From the NCBI GenBank assembly GCA_020443005.1, contig JAGRJA010000183.1:1-6475 (forward strand): 6,475 nt of DNA. The letters are read 5' to 3'. Positions 5,469 to 6,475 of this stretch are shown piece by piece. Under the pieces are notes generated by a model. It had not been told where the DNA came from. It searched no databases and saw nothing but the letters and a program-made list of their open reading frames with translations. This stretch comes from Pseudomonadales bacterium. GTDB taxonomy: Bacteria > Pseudomonadota > Gammaproteobacteria > Pseudomonadales > UBA7239. How positions within the stretch are numbered: position 1 is the stretch's first letter; each line of letters starts with the position of its first letter. A program made the translations under genes and the position numbers.

Positions 5469-6475
5469 ATGTATACACCCGAAAAATATTGTGCTTTATT
5501 AAACGAGATTCTAGAAAAGGATGTCAGTTTAATTCAGGCTGAAAAATATCAAGAAATCTATGACTCTTTGCCAGAAAACGATAATACTGCAAAGTTTCTC
5601 CTCGCTAAAGCTAGTATTAAATACAAAGAGAAGGGTGTTGCCTACAGGTTGCTTCAGGAACTCGTTTTCTCAGCCCCAGAAAACCCTGAGTACTGTGGCT
5701 TTCTCGGGCATTGTCTTTTAGGCGACAACAAATTCAAAGAATCCATCTCTTGGTTGGAACAAGCTTACAATCTTGACTCAACAAACATAACCGTAAATGC
5801 AGATCTCGGAATAGCTTATACCTCAGCGTTTGAATTTCAAAAAGCTGTTCATCTTCTTGAAAAAGCTAAAGAGCATTATCCCAACAACCCTTGGGTTTTA
5901 TGTAATCTCGCACAATGCTATCGCCAACTTGGAAACAACAATCTTGCAATAAATACAGCAAAAAACGCTCTATATTCTTCACCAATGCTTGACGCTCGAC
6001 TTCACACGATTATAGGTGGATGCCTGATTGAGCTAGGCAAGGAAACTGAAGCAATTTTTCATTATGAACAAGCAATCGACCTAGAAAACGATTCTCCGAG
6101 TGCTTACTTTGGACTATCACAATCCAAAAAGTTTAGACCAACCGATCAAAAAATAATCGACAAAGCTATTTCAACACTGAATAGACCTCAACCTGAAGAT
6201 GAAAAAATCATGATGTATTTTGCCCTAGGAAAAATGCATGATGATATAAAAGAATACAAAAATGCTTTCGAATTTTTTAGAGAAGGGAATCTTTTGAAAA
6301 ATTCAAAAATTATTTATCGGCCACAGGAGAAATTATTCGAAGAACTTCAAAAAACTTTTACATCAACTTTTCTGGAAAGGGCACGGGAAATCGGCAGCAC
6401 CACAAAAACCCCTATATTTATAGTAGGCATGCCAAGGTCTGGCAGCACGCTGGTAGAACAAATTATAAGCTCACA
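5469..6475 (+). CDS. TPR-containing sulfotransferase (3' partial, runs off the window)
   Basis: The reading frame is open from ATG 5469 to the last base (335 complete codons plus 2 nt). Residues ~40-210 and ~244-280 form helical tetratricopeptide repeats, for example EYCGFLGHCLLGDNKFKES (74-92), WVLCNLAQCYRQLGNNNLAI (142-161) and IIGGCLIELGKETEAIFHYE (181-200). The segment PIFIVGMPRSGSTLVEQI (315-332) is the 5'-phosphosulfate-binding loop of PAPS-dependent sulfotransferases, in the form typical of bacterial TPR-sulfotransferase fusions. The rest of the catalytic domain, perhaps 200 or more residues, lies beyond the edge. There is no signal peptide. The gene should transfer sulfate from PAPS to an unknown protein or glycan, with the repeats binding the substrate or a partner. 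An in-frame TGA seven codons upstream makes this the earliest possible ATG, yet no clear Shine-Dalgarno precedes it. It is visibly AT-richer than the genes to its left. Confidence 0.87.
   Translation, partial: MYTPEKYCALLNEILEKDVSLIQAEKYQEIYDSLPENDNTAKFLLAKASIKYKEKGVAYRLLQELVFSAPENPEYCGFLGHCLLGDNKFKESISWLEQAYNLDSTNITVNADLGIAYTSAFEFQKAVHLLEKAKEHYPNNPWVLCNLAQCYRQLGNNNLAINTAKNALYSSPMLDARLHTIIGGCLIELGKETEAIFHYEQAIDLENDSPSAYFGLSQSKKFRPTDQKIIDKAISTLNRPQPEDEKIMMYFALGKMHDDIKEYKNAFEFFREGNLLKNSKIIYRPQEKLFEELQKTFTSTFLERAREIGSTTKTPIFIVGMPRSGSTLVEQIISS

Overview
The window reads as a chromosomal segment of a gammaproteobacterium, probably a marine or Pseudomonas/Oceanospirillales-like lineage. The reasons are an M18 aminopeptidase very close to the Pseudomonas ApeB type, a CvpA-like membrane protein with a DUF4124 tail, and a TfpX/TfpZ-type pilin accessory protein, a family found mostly in type IV piliated beta- and gammaproteobacteria. 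These assignments come from motif recognition; no search was run.

Layout. Positions 1-95 hold the downstream flank of the aminopeptidase gene, with at most the start of an unrecognised minus-strand ORF. From 2284 down to 96 (minus strand) lies a two-gene operon, an alpha/beta hydrolase followed by the M18 aminopeptidase apeB, whose stop and start codons overlap by 4 nt. Divergent from it at 2373-3059 (plus) is a small HAD-fold protein made of two tandem copies of one phosphatase domain. Its second copy has Glu in place of the nucleophilic Asp. It converges, 10 nt apart, on a minus-strand gene (4227-3070) that joins a CvpA-like four-helix membrane domain, a helical region with NP/DP-type repeats and a C-terminal DUF4124 segment. 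A 287-bp divergent intergenic region then leads to tfpZ (4515-5288, plus). After a 180-bp AT-rich gap containing an imperfect ~50-bp tandem repeat comes a TPR-sulfotransferase gene (from 5469) that runs off the right edge just after its PAPS-binding loop.

How the genes fit together. The hydrolase and ApeB are co-transcribed housekeeping-type hydrolases. The HAD and CvpA-DUF4124 genes are separate units. The right end looks like an accessory cell-surface region: a pilin accessory gene with no pilin gene in view, followed by a clearly AT-richer sulfotransferase gene, consistent with a variable or acquired locus. A link between the sulfotransferase and pili or another surface structure is only an inference from proximity.

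The most notable points are the tandem HAD protein with one altered active site, the CvpA/repeat/DUF4124 architecture, and the tfpZ plus TPR-sulfotransferase region. I see no CRISPR array, insertion sequence, tRNA or rRNA.
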